A DNA stretch of 64,000 nt. It comes from Eutypa lata. Taxonomy: Eukaryota > Ascomycota > Sordariomycetes > Xylariales > Diatrypaceae. A model generated the notes under the pieces. It was given only the letters and a program-made list of their open reading frames with translations. It had not been told where the DNA came from and ran no database searches. Shown piece by piece: positions 48,011 through 60,410 of the stretch. The stretch lies in contig JAKULF010000004.1 in assembly GCA_022661535.1 (NCBI GenBank), positions 1,612,001-1,676,000 of the forward strand. The letters run 5' to 3'. A program made the position numbers and the translations under genes. The first letter of the stretch is position 1. Every line of letters starts with the position of its first letter.

Positions 48011-48621
48011 CCCGAATTCGACTAATCCGCGAAGGGTATTCTTATTAATATCCGCTATTCGTGCTAACCTTAATTTTACTTCGAATTTTACGGTTAATTT
48101 TCGAGGAACTCAGAATAAAAATGTCCTTCGGACATGATAAATCGACCCCAACGAGCTAACCCACATTGCCGCGATCCGGGTCGTCTTTACAGGGGTGAAG
48201 CATCCAGTCAGATCTTGGACAACATCTTTTGCGGTTGAAGGGTGGTGAATGAGGCTTAGGATCACAAAGAGCTTGGCCAAGATTTGCCGACGTTATCGAT
48301 CCCAGAATTATAGTCTATACTTTGGGATAATTCTCGCTCCATAGTGAGCCTGTCTTACTCAAATGACAAATGTTAACGGTTGCTTGCGAGGCTCCGTATT
48401 AGTTACTGTTGGCATAACAAGCTTATCCTCAAGTTCGATCACCTTGATATGCCTACCTATATATGCTCCCGTTTTACTCGCCTCTTGAATTCCACTCCTG
48501 TTGGGCCTCGGGTTTTTGTTCTTACACGGCTATCTTCTAGCTCATTTTCAACTAAGCCCACCACCTTCCTTGCCTTACTCACAAGAAATACCACTGGCCG
48601 ATGTCCTTGTAGTCGAGCAAA
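48011..48621. other. Transition from AT island to normal composition
   Basis: Composition recovers abruptly after ~48010. No gene seen; it includes the presumed 5' region of the P450 remnant. Confidence 0.5.
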
Positions 48622-49114
48622 ATGCTTATTTTGACTTATACTTACATCGTTCTCTTTGTTGTTGTACTCTTGTGCCGCAGGTATTGGACAAAAAGCAACA
48701 ATCATAAGACCCGAGAACCGCCTATCATCCATCCGAAGATCCCATTCTTCGGCCATATAATTGGTATGATATGGTACAAGAAGAGCTATTATGAGCTATT
48801 AAGGTAAGATTTGGCCCAGTTATTCCTATATAGTCGACTAATTTGCCCGCAATATCAGGGATCAAAACAACCTGCCAATTGCCACCTTACCCTTACCTGT
48901 ATCTCGAGTTTATACCGTATTCTCGGTCTCTATCATACAAGCCATCCAGAAGCAAAGCAAAGTCTTAGCGTTCCAACCCATTCAAGTCAAATTCTCGGTT
49001 AAGCTCTGTGGTGCTAGCAATGAGGCATACTAGATCTTACAAAAGTATACCGATGAGGAGAACGGTATATATAGGAATATCTACATCGCTATGCACGATA
49101 ATTTATTTTTATAG
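48622..49114 (+). pseudogene. Truncated cytochrome P450 remnant with a RIP-type stop
   Basis: Exon 1, 48622-48803, has an N-terminal anchor (ILTYTYIVLFVVVLLC) and the Pro hinge EPPIIHPKIPFFGHIIG. A normal intron (48804-48858, GTAAGA...CAG) follows. Exon 2 continues NLPIATLPLPVSRVYTV and IQAIQKQSKVLAFQPIQVKF, typical of CYP7/CYP8-like fungal P450s. An in-frame TAG at 49031-49033 interrupts it, and similarity ends at ~49110 in a 65-bp A+T patch. The I-helix, ExxR and haem loop are missing. No frameshift is needed, so loss was by nonsense change plus truncation. It differs from the intact P450 at 37 kb. Confidence 0.8.
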
Positions 49115-49324
49115 TATTAATAAAAATAAATAATTTATATTAACAATTTATAAAGTTTATTTATATTAATTTACTTTACATTCGTAGAGGACTAGACGAG
49201 TTTGAGGGCTTGATAACTATCAAGGGGGACCTGAAAGACGGTCGCCACAGCCGCCTTTACATTATTGATTGTTGAAATACGGTGGCTGGTAAATCCAGGT
49301 GGCTGGAACGCCCCACACCTGTGG

Positions 49325-49333
49325 CTATATAAT
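49325..49333 (+). promoter_or_regulatory. TATA box upstream of the HET-type pseudogene
   Basis: CTATATAAT about 85 bp before ATG 49414. Confidence 0.4.
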
Positions 49334-49413
49334 GCGTGAGATGCCCCTTACCTGCACATAGAGATAACCCATCTATCTAAGTAATAACAATATACAATAT
49401 AACCTCATAACCT

Positions 49414-50580
49414 ATGTCTACATTTAACATTGATCGTGTAGCTCTTACCCCTGATATATATGGGGATCAGGCTGATGGGGATGATATCATCAACGGACCA
49501 TTATTTAAACGGGCGTGGACTTTCCAATAAAACGTTCTCCCTCGACGGACGCTATATTACACTTCGAACTAACTCATGTGGGAATGCTCTTACTGCCGGC
49601 TCAGCGAAGACAACTTCCCCCAAACTCAGCAAGTCCGACCCTACCCAATCACGGACTTCGAATACGAGCTAAGCACGGAATTTTTCGCTTCCTTCTGGTA
49701 TGTCGGCGCGGTTTAGCAATACTCGCGACGGCACTTGGTTCTTAACAAGGACAAGCTGATAGCCATTAGTACCCTTGCGAAAGCTACCCATATCAACAGG
49801 CCGTCAGACTATGTCGCTAGATTATGGAGGGATAGCCTAACTATGGGCCTGATATGGCGTCGAGATGGTGCAGAGCACAAGTCGAAAACTTTCGCTTGCC
49901 CCTCCTAGTCGTGGGCCTCCCAGGAATCTGGAGTTTCGTATTACCTCGTTTCAAGGGTACTGAAGGAGGCCTCCCACCAGGCCCTTATGAAAGACGCTGG
50001 TAGTCGCGAATATAGTAGCGATGATAGAAGTAGTGACGACGACGACTATAGCGAGTGAGAATCCTTCGAACAAAGCTATTATGAAGAACTTTCTACAAAC
50101 ATATCGAGTAATGATGAGGTTGCGCGAACCATACCCAGAATTGTTGAGGCTAATTGGGATGCCGACCCTACCAACCCCTTCGGCAACGTCTCGAATGCCT
50201 ATATTGAGCTACACACAACAATGGGAGTTGGAATAGTGCTTTACGATTAATTCGAGAGGCGCGCGTATTATGAAAAGCAGGAAGATGATGGTCAGGCATT
50301 AATGATCCCCTACGTAAAGAAGAGAGGCATGGGGGACTGGTGGTATGCAGAGGCAACTATGGATGATCCCGGCATGATGGGTCATGTTGCAATAGCACTT
50401 TTAAAGGAGCCGGGGTCGGCAATACAGTCATTGCTTCTGCTACACCCTCCCGATCTTAACGCTGCTGAGTTCTGGCGGGTCGGAATAGCCGAGTTGGATA
50501 CTGACAGCGTCGGGAACTATAAAAGAGAATTGGGGGAGGTCATGAGCAAATGGACTGAACAGACTATACGATTAGTGTAG
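49414..50580 (+). pseudogene. HET-type (heterokaryon incompatibility) gene with six in-frame stops
   Basis: One frame of 388 codons carries the C-terminal two thirds of a HET protein: GPLFKRAWTFQ, VLPRRTLYYTSN, MWEC, the Y-S-R-R-x-L / NKDKLIAISTLAKA pair, DYVARLWRDSLTMGLIWRRD and the P-S-(W)-S-W-A-S box. Stops at 49528, 49570, 49714, 49906, 50056 and 50248 fall where Gln, Trp or Arg is expected (for example the first Trp of PSWSWAS). No frameshift occurs in 1.17 kb. The last 110 codons are clean (GMGDWWYAEATMDDPG...). The N-terminal HET core is absent, although a TATA box precedes the ATG. HET proteins trigger cell death on fusion of unlike strains; this copy cannot be functional without readthrough. 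Confidence 0.82.
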
Positions 50581-51978
50581 ATTCTGTTACAACAGCAGTG
50601 TTGTATAGTTGAGTAGATCAGTTGCATGGCGTACGTGAACTAATGTGAGGAGATATTCTTGAGAGCAACTTCCAGAGAGATATACTGATGGCATTCTAAA
50701 TACGGCGATGGATGTAGAAGAGGACTGATACTTTTTATGTATTGATGCTATGTAGGCGTATAAGGCCATGCTTGAGAAAGGAGGGGAGGTTAGCCCCTAA
50801 AACCAAGGCTGAGCTGACGCCGCCAACTTTATGTCCAATAATGAATCATGTTATAGATACGGACTTCGTACACAATCAACATTATATGGGTTTCTAGTCA
50901 TGTTTTCGTAGTAGATATGAATGTCGGACTAAGTAAAACCCGACTTTAAGTATGCATATCCCAATCCTTGTATTAATAGGTCTTGATATTAATCCAAATT
51001 CGATAAGTCGCTTGTAGCTATCCTTTCAAGGATGAAGGAATGCTGTTGGCCGAAGCAAGCTGGCTGTCTTTCAGAGAATACTTGTAAGATGATTAAACTA
51101 TAACTTTGGATATAGGTTGACGTGATGCTAATACGGGCCTGTTTACCTTTGCCAGCTGCCTATTATAAATACTACAGTGGCTTGAATGTTGGTATTGTGA
51201 AAGGCCCAATGTTGCAATGATAGAATAGGAGATCAACCTCCTGCAAACCATACAACCCAACGCTGCCCTCCAATACCGGGTTGTTAGAGTTAGGTAACTA
51301 CTTAGACACTAATCGTACTATTTAATATACCAAACGACCGATCTCATAGCGTGAGTCAGCAGCATATAACGTTCCTAAACTAAAAATACAGGCGAGAGGT
51401 TACACTCTCAATCCTGGAATAAAATTCTGTTCCATGAAGGCTAGCAACAGCATGACTTCTGCCAGCACTACGAAGTTACGGAGAATCAGGTTGCACTGGG
51501 GATTACATGAAATGGGTTCAGTCCAAATTTTCTGTAGAAGCGAAATTTGTTGCTAAGTTAAGAATCTCTCTATGCCCATGTCGTCCCTGGGTCTGTGCCA
51601 GCATGGGGTATTTGGGGGCCATGACAACGACCCCCGGCCATAGTTTCTTTGAATGGACAATGCCCCCGGGAGTTCCATTCCAGTGTACCAATTGCTTAAC
51701 GCCTTCCAGGAAGGATTCGTTGGCACCATGCAACAGATGCTCGCTTCAGCTCATCAGCTGAAAAAAAATGCCTGCTCCTAACCTTGCTGGAGGGTACCCT
51801 GCCAACGCCTAGAGCCTCTAACAGAAAACGTTGCACGGGTAAGGCTCCCGAAACTGATGGAGAAAGCACCCATGAAAGTCCCATCTATATAGGGGCGCAC
51901 CCAGCCTAGTTGTGCTGCTTCCCTTAGAGATCATGAGAAAACATAGTGGTACGAAGTAGATAACAGAGACGGGACAAG
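50581..51978. other. Intergenic, 1.4 kb
   Basis: No gene supported. Overlapping short frames on both strands at 51.5-51.75 kb have no recognisable domain. Confidence 0.45.
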
Positions 51979-53499
51979 ATGGCGCGTCTTAACTATGCGA
52001 TGGGATTCGCATTGCTTGTCCTTGTAGGACATCCTGCCTTCGCGATGATCCACACAAACCAGTTTCAACAATGGTGAGATATTTTCAGAGACGGAAATAA
52101 ACACCTTTTTGGGGTTTGCTTGTCGTAGCAACTCGGATAAGCATGTTTCACGGGCTCTGTTAACTCGATTCGTCATTGAATAATATGGCGTACCTATTCT
52201 TTGATATAAGGGACCTTTGCTAATCGTCAACAATTATAGGTACCCGCAATATGGCTTCATCTTCGAACAAATCAAGCATGACAACTGCTCTCAGGAGTTC
52301 AACAACTACCTCACGGGCAAACCGCAAGATTTCCCTATCGATCGCTTTGGGGGTGGAGGTACTATCTCGAGATTAACGCAGCCGGTCATGCAATGCATTC
52401 TCGACAACACGGGAGTACGTCAAGTCGATCATGGCGACAGCCCAGGTGCTGCTAGGTGTCACACCGACAATTCTCTCCATCTTGGGCCCTAGCACGGAGG
52501 AGCTCGCCATGCTGGGTGTTGTGGCCCGGCGCCCGTTGCTTGCGTTTATCCGTACGTGGAGTAGATTCACTACCAACTCCTTTCAAAATCAAGACCTCAT
52601 CGTTACTCCCTCGACTATTGCATCTTTGATATGAAATCACCAGAGGATGAACCTTTCAACATTTGCAGACCTTAAGCCTGTGTGAATAGAGCAATCACTA
52701 ACACAAGAGCATTATTTCAGTCGCCCTCGGAATTCCCAGCGTGTCCCTAAGTCGCGCCTTCGACTACAACCACCCTGACGAGATGCTCGCGGACCGACGG
52801 TACCGTCAGAAGCAATGGAGGCCGTTCCCAGCAGCGCAGTGGGCGATCTGCGCGGTCGAGTACCTACTGGCGATAGCGGCAGTAACCAACATCGCGCTCG
52901 TGAACTGGGACCTGGGCGTCAAGACGGTGTGCTCGTGGATGTCGGACATGACCATCGCGCCGATGGTCTGGGGGATCCTGGGGCTGGCCATCCACATGGC
53001 AGGCGTGGTATCGCTGCGGCTGCGGGCGCGGCGGGAGTATTTCGTCGACGCGGCCGGCGGCGCCCCTCACGTCGTCGACACGCCGGCGAAGTGGCTCCGG
53101 GACTGGCCGAGGCGGGCGCGCGAGATCTGCGCGCTGGAGTTCGTCCCCGCCGTGGCGCAGCGCGACTTCCGCATGCGGGTGTTCCCCGAGCGCCAGATGT
53201 ACCTGGCGCTGTCGTGGGTCCTGTCCACGGGCATCGTGTTCCACGTCGTCTTCGGGACGCTGCTGTTCTCGGGCCTTACCTTCATCGGTCCTAAGGACGC
53301 TATGGCCGTCGTGGTGCGCTATATCGTCTCGGTTCTCGTCTGCCGCGTCATCCTCATGTATGAGATTGCCGGCATGCGCGAACGCTACATCGAGACGACG
53401 AGGGGTCAGGCTATGGGGCTTCGCTCGTCACCTGCGGCGAAGCATAGGTCTTTGGCGAGAATGTTTATTTTCCCCTTATTGCTAGTGAGAGTTTTCTAG
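51979..53499 (+). CDS. Polytopic membrane protein with an apparent frameshift
   Basis: Exons 51979-52073, 52240-52551 and 52721-53499. A signal-peptide-like start (YAMGFALLVLVGHPAFA) is followed by a short luminal segment. A membrane domain then begins IMATAQVLLGVTPTILSILG, with ARRPLLAF, IPSVSLSRAFDYNHP and further TM helices (EYLLAIAAVTNIALV; MTIAPMVWGILGLAIHM; YLALSWVLSTGIVFHVVFG; VVVRYIVSVLVC). From memory this layout recurs in uncharacterised fungal membrane proteins. Within exon 2 the frame must shift at ~52411 (after CILDNT, before EYVKS), with no intron signal. Either the gene is broken there or the sequence has an indel error. Exon 3 is strongly GC-rich. Confidence 0.65.
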
Positions 53500-54342
53500 T
53501 TTGTTTTTACTAATTTGAGCAATGGTAGGACTCCTTGTGCATAGATGAACCGCGAATGATAGGTTGATTCCACCATCATAGAAGCGCCCCTTAAGACGTT
53601 TAGGGGAATATCCACTAGCTATACCACTCCATTGGAACGGTCTAAAGCCAAGGGCTAAGAAGCCAGCTATGACGTAAATGTTGATATATGTATTAGATAT
53701 CCAGATCAACTAATTGGATGCATGATTGCTACTGTTGTAGTTGAAACAACGACTCTTACCAGGTATCAACTTGAATGCTGTTGTTAACGTTCTCCTTTCG
53801 GTGATTTATGCCTACCTGGGAACATATTCATTAGCTCGCTAGATAGAGCCCACCTGCGCTATAAGAACAAGACCAATTCGGCCAGAAATGCCCATTTCCA
53901 CCGAGACTAAGCGCCCAGCCCGGCCGAGTACCGGCCGACTCGACGGTAAAAGCTTCTAAATTCAATAGCGGGGGGCGGGGATGACCCTCCTCCACCTCCA
54001 CCTGACGCTATTAGTTATTGGGACGGTCCAGCGACGGGGAGATGGGGAAGGAGACGGCAGGTTTTTTCGGCTCCACGGCTCCACGGAATCTCTTTCTCTG
54101 TTTGTCCTTCGACTTCGGAGAAGTAACTAAACACACTACCCTGGTTATATCGTCATTACCGCGAGCTGTGATACAGCATAGTTCTTGTTCTTAGTTTGTC
54201 TGTATAGAGTTTGCATGGGCATCGTCTCCTATATTGACTTTGTGTGAACCAGTGATAAATCTTCCAGTTCACATTTACATATCTATTCTTCTCATAAATT
54301 CCCCAATAATCTAAAATCAGGGTCCCATCATCCAGCTCCAAA
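53500..54342. other. Intergenic, promoter of the dehydrogenase
   Basis: No gene. 53880-54120 is richer in G+C with short C/G-rich runs; no further structure was recognised. Confidence 0.5.
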
Positions 54343-55920
54343 ATGTCAGCTACCACAGAGATCCGAGCATCGGTCCTACATGGGCCTCGACAACTAAAAG
54401 TTGTAAGTGTCTCACCAGATATAGCCTATCCAATGAATCACAATGAGAAGATCTAGGGAATGGAACCTTTATACGGCACCGTTGTTCATAACTTCAACTC
54501 TGCTAACTAATCACAGATACAAAGAGCACTCCCGCCTCCGAGCGCCGGCGAGGTGCAGGTGGCGGTGCGAGCGACGGGCCTCTGCGGCTCGGACCTGCAC
54601 TACTATGGCCACTATCGGAATGGAGACATCTTAGTAAAGGAGCCAATGTCATTGGGTCACGAGTCGGCAGGGGTGGTGACGGCTGTGGGCGCTGGGGTTA
54701 GTCCGGACACCCTCAAGGTCGGCGACCGCGTCGCCTTAGAAGTCGGCCTTCCCTGCGAGGACTGCGACCTCTGCCGCCAGGGCCGCTACAATATCTGCCG
54801 TGGCATGTCGTTCCGTAGCTCCGCAAGGGCATTCCCACACGACCAGGGCACGCTGCAGGACCGCATCAACCACCCCGCGAGATGGTGCCATAAGTGAGTA
54901 TAGAACTTACACCTACCCCCCATCTCCTTAATTATTGACCTTACTTTTTATCACCTCGTCATCCTTCCCCTTTAAGTAGGTAACTAGACAAGGGAGTAAA
55001 AGGGCGGGGTAAAGAAATAGAAAGACACTTGCATTCGTTTTATTCTCAAGTAGGACCAACTAACAACACCCCCCCAGACTCCCAACCAACGTATCCCTCT
55101 CGCACGGCGCTCTAGTCGAGCCCCTCGCGGTCGCCTTCCACGCGCGCCACCGCGCCAACCTACCCAGCGGCAGCACGGTTCTCGTGCTCGGCGCGGGCGC
55201 CATGGGGCTCCTCTGCGCGTTCGCGAGCAAGGCGGCGGGCGCCAAGGCGGTCGTCATCGCCGACATCCAGGCGGACCGGGTCAAGTTCGCCGTGGACAAC
55301 GGGTTCGCCGACGCGGGCGTCACGGTCCCCTTGCCGGAGAAGCGCCCCGAGACCATCGAGGAGAAGCTCGAGTATGCGCGGGGCCTTGCTGAGAAGCTTA
55401 AGAGTGCGGAGATAGGTGGGAGTGCGGTGGGCGAGGTCTCGGCTACGTTCGAGTGTACGGGTGTGGAGAGCTGTATGCAGACTGCTATTTTCGTGAGTTT
55501 TTCATCCTGCTTCTTATCCCCCTTTCGACGTTCTTGAGTCCTTTTCCTTTTTTCGTCACTTATGGGTGTGGTGGAAAGTTTGGCATACGTGAATGCATGC
55601 TAACGTAAATCGAAAAGGCAACGCATCCTGGCGGCAAGGTGATGATTATCGGAATGGGCACACCGATCCAGACACTGCCGGTGTCGGCAGCGTCAGTGCG
55701 CGAAGTCGACCTGGTGGGTGTCTTCCGCTATGCTAACACGTACCCCGAGGTCATCAAATTACTCGCGGAAGAAGACAAGTCGCTGCCGGACGTTAGCAAG
55801 CTCATCACGCAGCGGTTCAAGGGTCTAGACAATATCCCCGCAGCGTTTGATACGGCCGCTAAGGTTAAGGATGAGAATGGTAACCTGGTACTCAAAGTTA
55901 TGGTTGATATGTCGGATTAG
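54343..55920 (+). CDS. Zinc-dependent medium-chain dehydrogenase, sorbitol/polyol type
   Basis: Exons 54343-54402, 54517-54893, 55078-55492 and 55618-55920 join in phase to 384 residues. The catalytic zinc site is TGLCGSDLHYYGH and LGHESAG. The structural zinc loop is CEDCDLCRQGRYNIC (C-x2-C-x2-C-x7-C). The Rossmann motif is VLVLGAGAMGLL, and the acidic residue in IADIQADR suggests NAD rather than NADP. The end, ...NLVLKVMVD, is usual. The family oxidises sorbitol, xylitol or L-arabinitol to ketoses; which one is not decidable here. The last acceptor (AAAAG) is not a pyrimidine-AG but is forced by IF/ATHPGGKVMIIGMG. Confidence 0.92.
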
Positions 55921-56219
55921 GATGGGGACGCGTGGGCTGGACGGGCAGGCATAAAGGGACGATTAGGAGCTTAAGGATTTATGCGTTCAGGGGCTTAAGG
56001 GATTGTGGTAGTCGGTCTGTAGACGAGCCTTCTTGTTTTTTACATTATACTGGATCGAAATGCCCTGTAAATTATAGGCAAGGATTTAGTACATGGTATT
56101 ATCACCTAGGAAACTTCAATGAGGCATGTGTCATCGCGTCAAAACCATGGTTAAGAAATGCGTGTGTACTTTATCAGGTTATAGTGTCCGTTTAGCCCAA
56201 GTAAAAATCAAAACCCGAC

Positions 56220-59200
56220 TCAATCTCTTTGAGCGGAGCGTGACCTTCCACTGAACTTCCTCAGCCACCGACTCAAGGACCTTTTGTGTTTAGATGAGGT
56301 TGGAATTTGAAGTACAGACTTGACATCCTTCTGCCCCTGGCGTTTAGCATCTAGTTTCCACGATGGATCTGTCATACCCTGCGCGCCACTCGCGGAGCTT
56401 TCACCGTCGAAAGCTTCATTGCTGATTTTCTCCGACGTCTCGGCAAGAGTTTGAGGAGCTGTAGAGGTAGCCTGTCCATCTAGGTCGGTCGGTGTATCTG
56501 TCGTACCCGCGCTCTCTTTGGATTTCCCTCCAGTGGGAATATCTGTGTCACCCTGTATGGCTGATGGATATACCAAGACGCCATTTTCCCATTCCTGTTC
56601 CATGGCCCCTCGCTCTTGCAATACGGTTATAAGCTGCTTGAGATGCATCGAGCTTCGCATAATACCAGGGGTGGTTTCGCATAATCGAAGACCGAGGCGT
56701 GCTCCTCTCAGTAACGAGACTTCACGTTTATTCCTCTTATCGCCCGCCTGACCCGGGGGTTTTGATGGCCAGTAAAAGCGTTCGGTGGTAGAGGCCCCAT
56801 TATTCAGCAGGATTACCATTACATTGATGAATTCCACAAACGATATCCACGAAGGTAGACTGGCTCCATCGAAATTAAAAGACATTTTTGGTTCCATACG
56901 GCAAAACCATTCCCATAATGTAGCCCCCTCGATCATATCTGTATGCTTAAATCCAATTCCGAGAAAGAATGAAACCCCTGCCTCCCAAGGACGCACACGT
57001 GGATAGTTAGGGGGTGATTGGTGGAAAAGGGCATAGCTAAGAATGGGAAAGCCAGGCTTCTGAAGAGACTCAGGACCATTGGTTGCAACTCTGTCCTTGA
57101 GATACGAGAGTAACCTGTAGTCAGTAGCAAAGGAAGTAAACCCAGACTTCCAGTCTTTTGGATAGCTGTCGTTATACTCACGACGAACGGCAACATCATA
57201 CCATGCCGACCAATGGGACTCCAACCCTGGATCTACCTTGAATATCTGTGGTATATACAAATTGATTCCAGGCATTGCTCGTACCTTCATAATTTGGCTT
57301 GTCATTGTGCTATCCAACGTGTGTAGAAGTAGTGATGAGGGCTTTCCAGTCCTACCATCTGCTCTCTTTGCTTTTTCAGCAGCATAGCTAGCTATTCTCA
57401 GGAGAATAGGCCAGCTATATTCATGGTCGAAGCGGTAGGTCTTCAAAATTAGAATTGCGCTTCGCAACAAGGGTACAGATGGGTCGTAACTGGCTTCACT
57501 TGCTTCGGAGAATGCAGCCCAGTTGTACTGTGTTAGAAACTCATTAACAGAGCGATGCAGAAAGGTGACTTGTGCATTTATACCCCTTTTTGAAATATCA
57601 TAGATGTCTGTTCGTGATCTCTCTGGCACTTTACTGAGTGACTCTTGCGTGGTAAAATTGCTTGGTCGTATTTCGACGAGGTTTAGGCAACGACTTTTGA
57701 GACGACTTTCCATCTCCTTGTAATAATGCTCCAAATCTTCATCATTTATGGGGTTGATTGGCGTTTTGACCACCGTTTCATCAGTAGCCTCTTCTGCGAA
57801 TCGCAAACCTAGCACACTCAACTCGTCGCCTGACCATCCTGTATTATAGAGTACTATCTTTAATAACCTTGTCGTCTGTGAGCGATACGATACCGGGACC
57901 CGAGATAGCATGACGTCGTATAGATCGTATAGGTCTGTAGGGAGTTCTTTCACGCGTCGTTGTAGATCTTGAATTGCATCATAATTCCTCAATCCATCTA
58001 TAAGCGAATCGACGACGAGACGGACCCAAAGGAACACGCCGGATGATGATTCCACAATGGATCTCACTAGGTTCCTTGCATTCTTAGGATCTCTATTGAG
58101 TAGAGACTGCATGTTTTTGTGCTTTTCGAGCCGCTCGTTGACATACATGGCTATGTCTTCGTATGTGAGGTCGTGTATCCTGAGACAAGGGCAGTTGGCG
58201 AAAGCTTCCTCGAATTGATTTAACGGGCGGCTAGCGAATACTATTTTCACGTTTGGGAACTCTTCTAATGATCTCCCAAACTCAAGCAGACTTTCGATGT
58301 GGGTTGTCGAAACTTTTGGATCAAACTCATCTAGCCCATCGACCGTTAGGAAGAATGCGAGGTGAGATTGTGTTGTGAAGAGCCGCTGAAGCGCTTTTCT
58401 TGACTCCTGAAGTGTCGGTTTTCCCAAATTCTCATTCTCATGCAGAAGTACGTAGAGAAATCTTTCTTCAAATGCAGTCGTAATCAAATCTCTTTTTTGT
58501 TTTAGAAGGCCGTGCAGAAGAGAGAGCAGAAAGCCATGTTCCGATTTCTGCATATTAGATCCGTTATAGTAGAAGTAGAACGAGGCTTCTAGGAGCTCTT
58601 TACCGGCAACCCAAGGTCCAAGGTATTGTCTTGTTCTTGTATCATTTCTCAAGTATTTCATCAATGTGCTCTTTCCCGATCCGGGTTTACCAGTGATCCA
58701 ATAGCTGCCAGTGTCTCCTTGGAGAAAGTCAACGAAGCTGTCCCAGGGCTTTCCAGTGCTTTTCGGGTCATGGTAGAGCCAATCGAAAGTTTTCGCGTAT
58801 GCATCGCGAATGCTGTCTTCACGATCACTTATGCTAGGGTACCAGAGCGAGTTCAAAATGGCACCGTACGCTCTCTCACGTGCCCGCGTATCGTCCAATG
58901 GGCTTTGCGAGGGCACAGAGATTGGGGACTGCGAATTTGACAAAGCATTAATGCCTGCGACGAGCTGCTCCTGAAGGCGAATCAGAGTATCATGTCTTGT
59001 GCTGCTCGCGGCCTCTATTTCGATCAAAAGTTGAAGAATTTCCTTTCGTTCTAACGTGGACTCTCCTTGGGCGCTTGTGATACGCTCGAGTGCGTTGAAC
59101 ATGCGATGTTGGTTGTCGTTACCCAATCTGTCGACCTTTTTCTTAATCGCAGTGAGGTATCTCAATTGGAGCTCCTCGCGAATCCCATGCAGTCGCTTTT

Positions 59201-59849
59201 CGGTCTTCTGGATATCCTCCGCATCCCACATGCTCCGAGCTGCAGTCTTGAGACTCTTCCATTTCGACTTTTGTTCTGTTGTAACCTTGCTCAGATCCGC
59301 AGTAAGCTCACGTCCGATCTCAGCCGCTCGCACAGCAAGGATTCGGAGCTCCTGTATCAGCGTAAGTGTCCGATTCTATCGTTATGCGAATGAGAGACCA
59401 TGAGATGTAGAGAAATCTTGGGAAAGCGGGGCTTTGAACAGTCACCCCTAAATGAGGGGGGGAGGAAAAGAAAAAGAAAAAGCTGTAGGTGTATCTCTTT
59501 CCCGTTAATGAGTAAGAGATGCCTTACAAATAACCCCTATTTTGGATCTAGTCTATACAATACTGGGAATGGCAGGACACTATCAACCGAACATATGAAA
59601 ATTACTCACCTGTTCATCTGGATCCAGTTTCGATTCCTCAGTTCCCTGTTTGCCACTTGACTCTTCTAATTGGGCTTCAAGGCTCTTCGTGGCACTTTGA
59701 ATGCTAGAGGCCACGATCGCCAAGTCGACATTGCTATCCGTCGCGCCTTTCTGATATACTTGTTTCACATCAGATACGAACTCGATGGAGAAAACCACGA
59801 GATGGAGGACGCTCCCGGCGAGTCCGAGCGACGTTCCTACAATATCCAT
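56220..59849 (-). CDS. NACHT-domain STAND protein (fungal NLR-like), 1123 aa
   Basis: Exons 59849-59610 (80 codons) and 59351-56220 (1043 codons plus stop); intron 258 nt with GTGAGT and ACAG. The N-terminus MDIVGTSLGLAGSVLHLVVF is the hydrophobic helix opening of many fungal NLRs, followed by a coiled, charged region. The NACHT P-loop ITGKPGSGKSTLMKYL lies near residue 300, Walker B at FLTVDGLDEFD, and sensor 1-like VKIVFASRPLNQF. Then come the typical LPTDLYDLYDVMLSRV helix and the winged-helix TFLHRSVNEFLTQYNW. The C-terminal ~400 residues (DUF7791-like, inference) lack WD, ankyrin or TPR repeats. The tail is Ser/Thr-rich, then basic. Such proteins are candidate non-self or incompatibility sensors. 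ATG 59849 is preferred over an in-frame ATG at 59933. Confidence 0.92.
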
Positions 59850-60410
59850 TTCGTGATCCGGGGGCGCAAGGGGATTGATTATCAGCGCCTTTGAGAGATA
59901 GTCAACGGGAGAAATGCCACTATCGCATTTCACTGGCGACTGATCATCTTATGTTCTGAGTTGTATGTTCAATTGGACTGTATCGAGGGTGAGCTGCCTC
60001 ACTGCTAAGCCTAGCTGGCATTGCCACGTCCGAGAGGGTGTGTTACATTCGTCACGGCTGTGCTGTCGGGGTTCCTTGCCCCATGCTGTGCTGATTGGCT
60101 CGCCGTTCCACTCTTAAGTCCTATGTTGGACCAACTGCAGCATACGTGCATAAATTTACAGGATGCCTCTTCCAGCAAGATGGCTGAGTCTGTCAGGCTT
60201 TTAAGTTACTCCAGCGAACAAGGCAACGGCAGGGACATGGGTCATGTTTTAGTTCTTTTCAGGTCTTGTATTACTGTAGAATATTTGAGTCTATGGTAGA
60301 AGTGTATACCCTTAATGACACACCCTCAATGGTTTAGATATCTACTTAATCGATGCTCACGGAAAGCCTCAAGCTCATGTTTTCATGATGAGCCAACCCC
60401 CAAGAATAGC
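59850..60410. other. Intergenic, 5' region of the NACHT gene
   Basis: Nothing further supportable. Confidence 0.5.
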
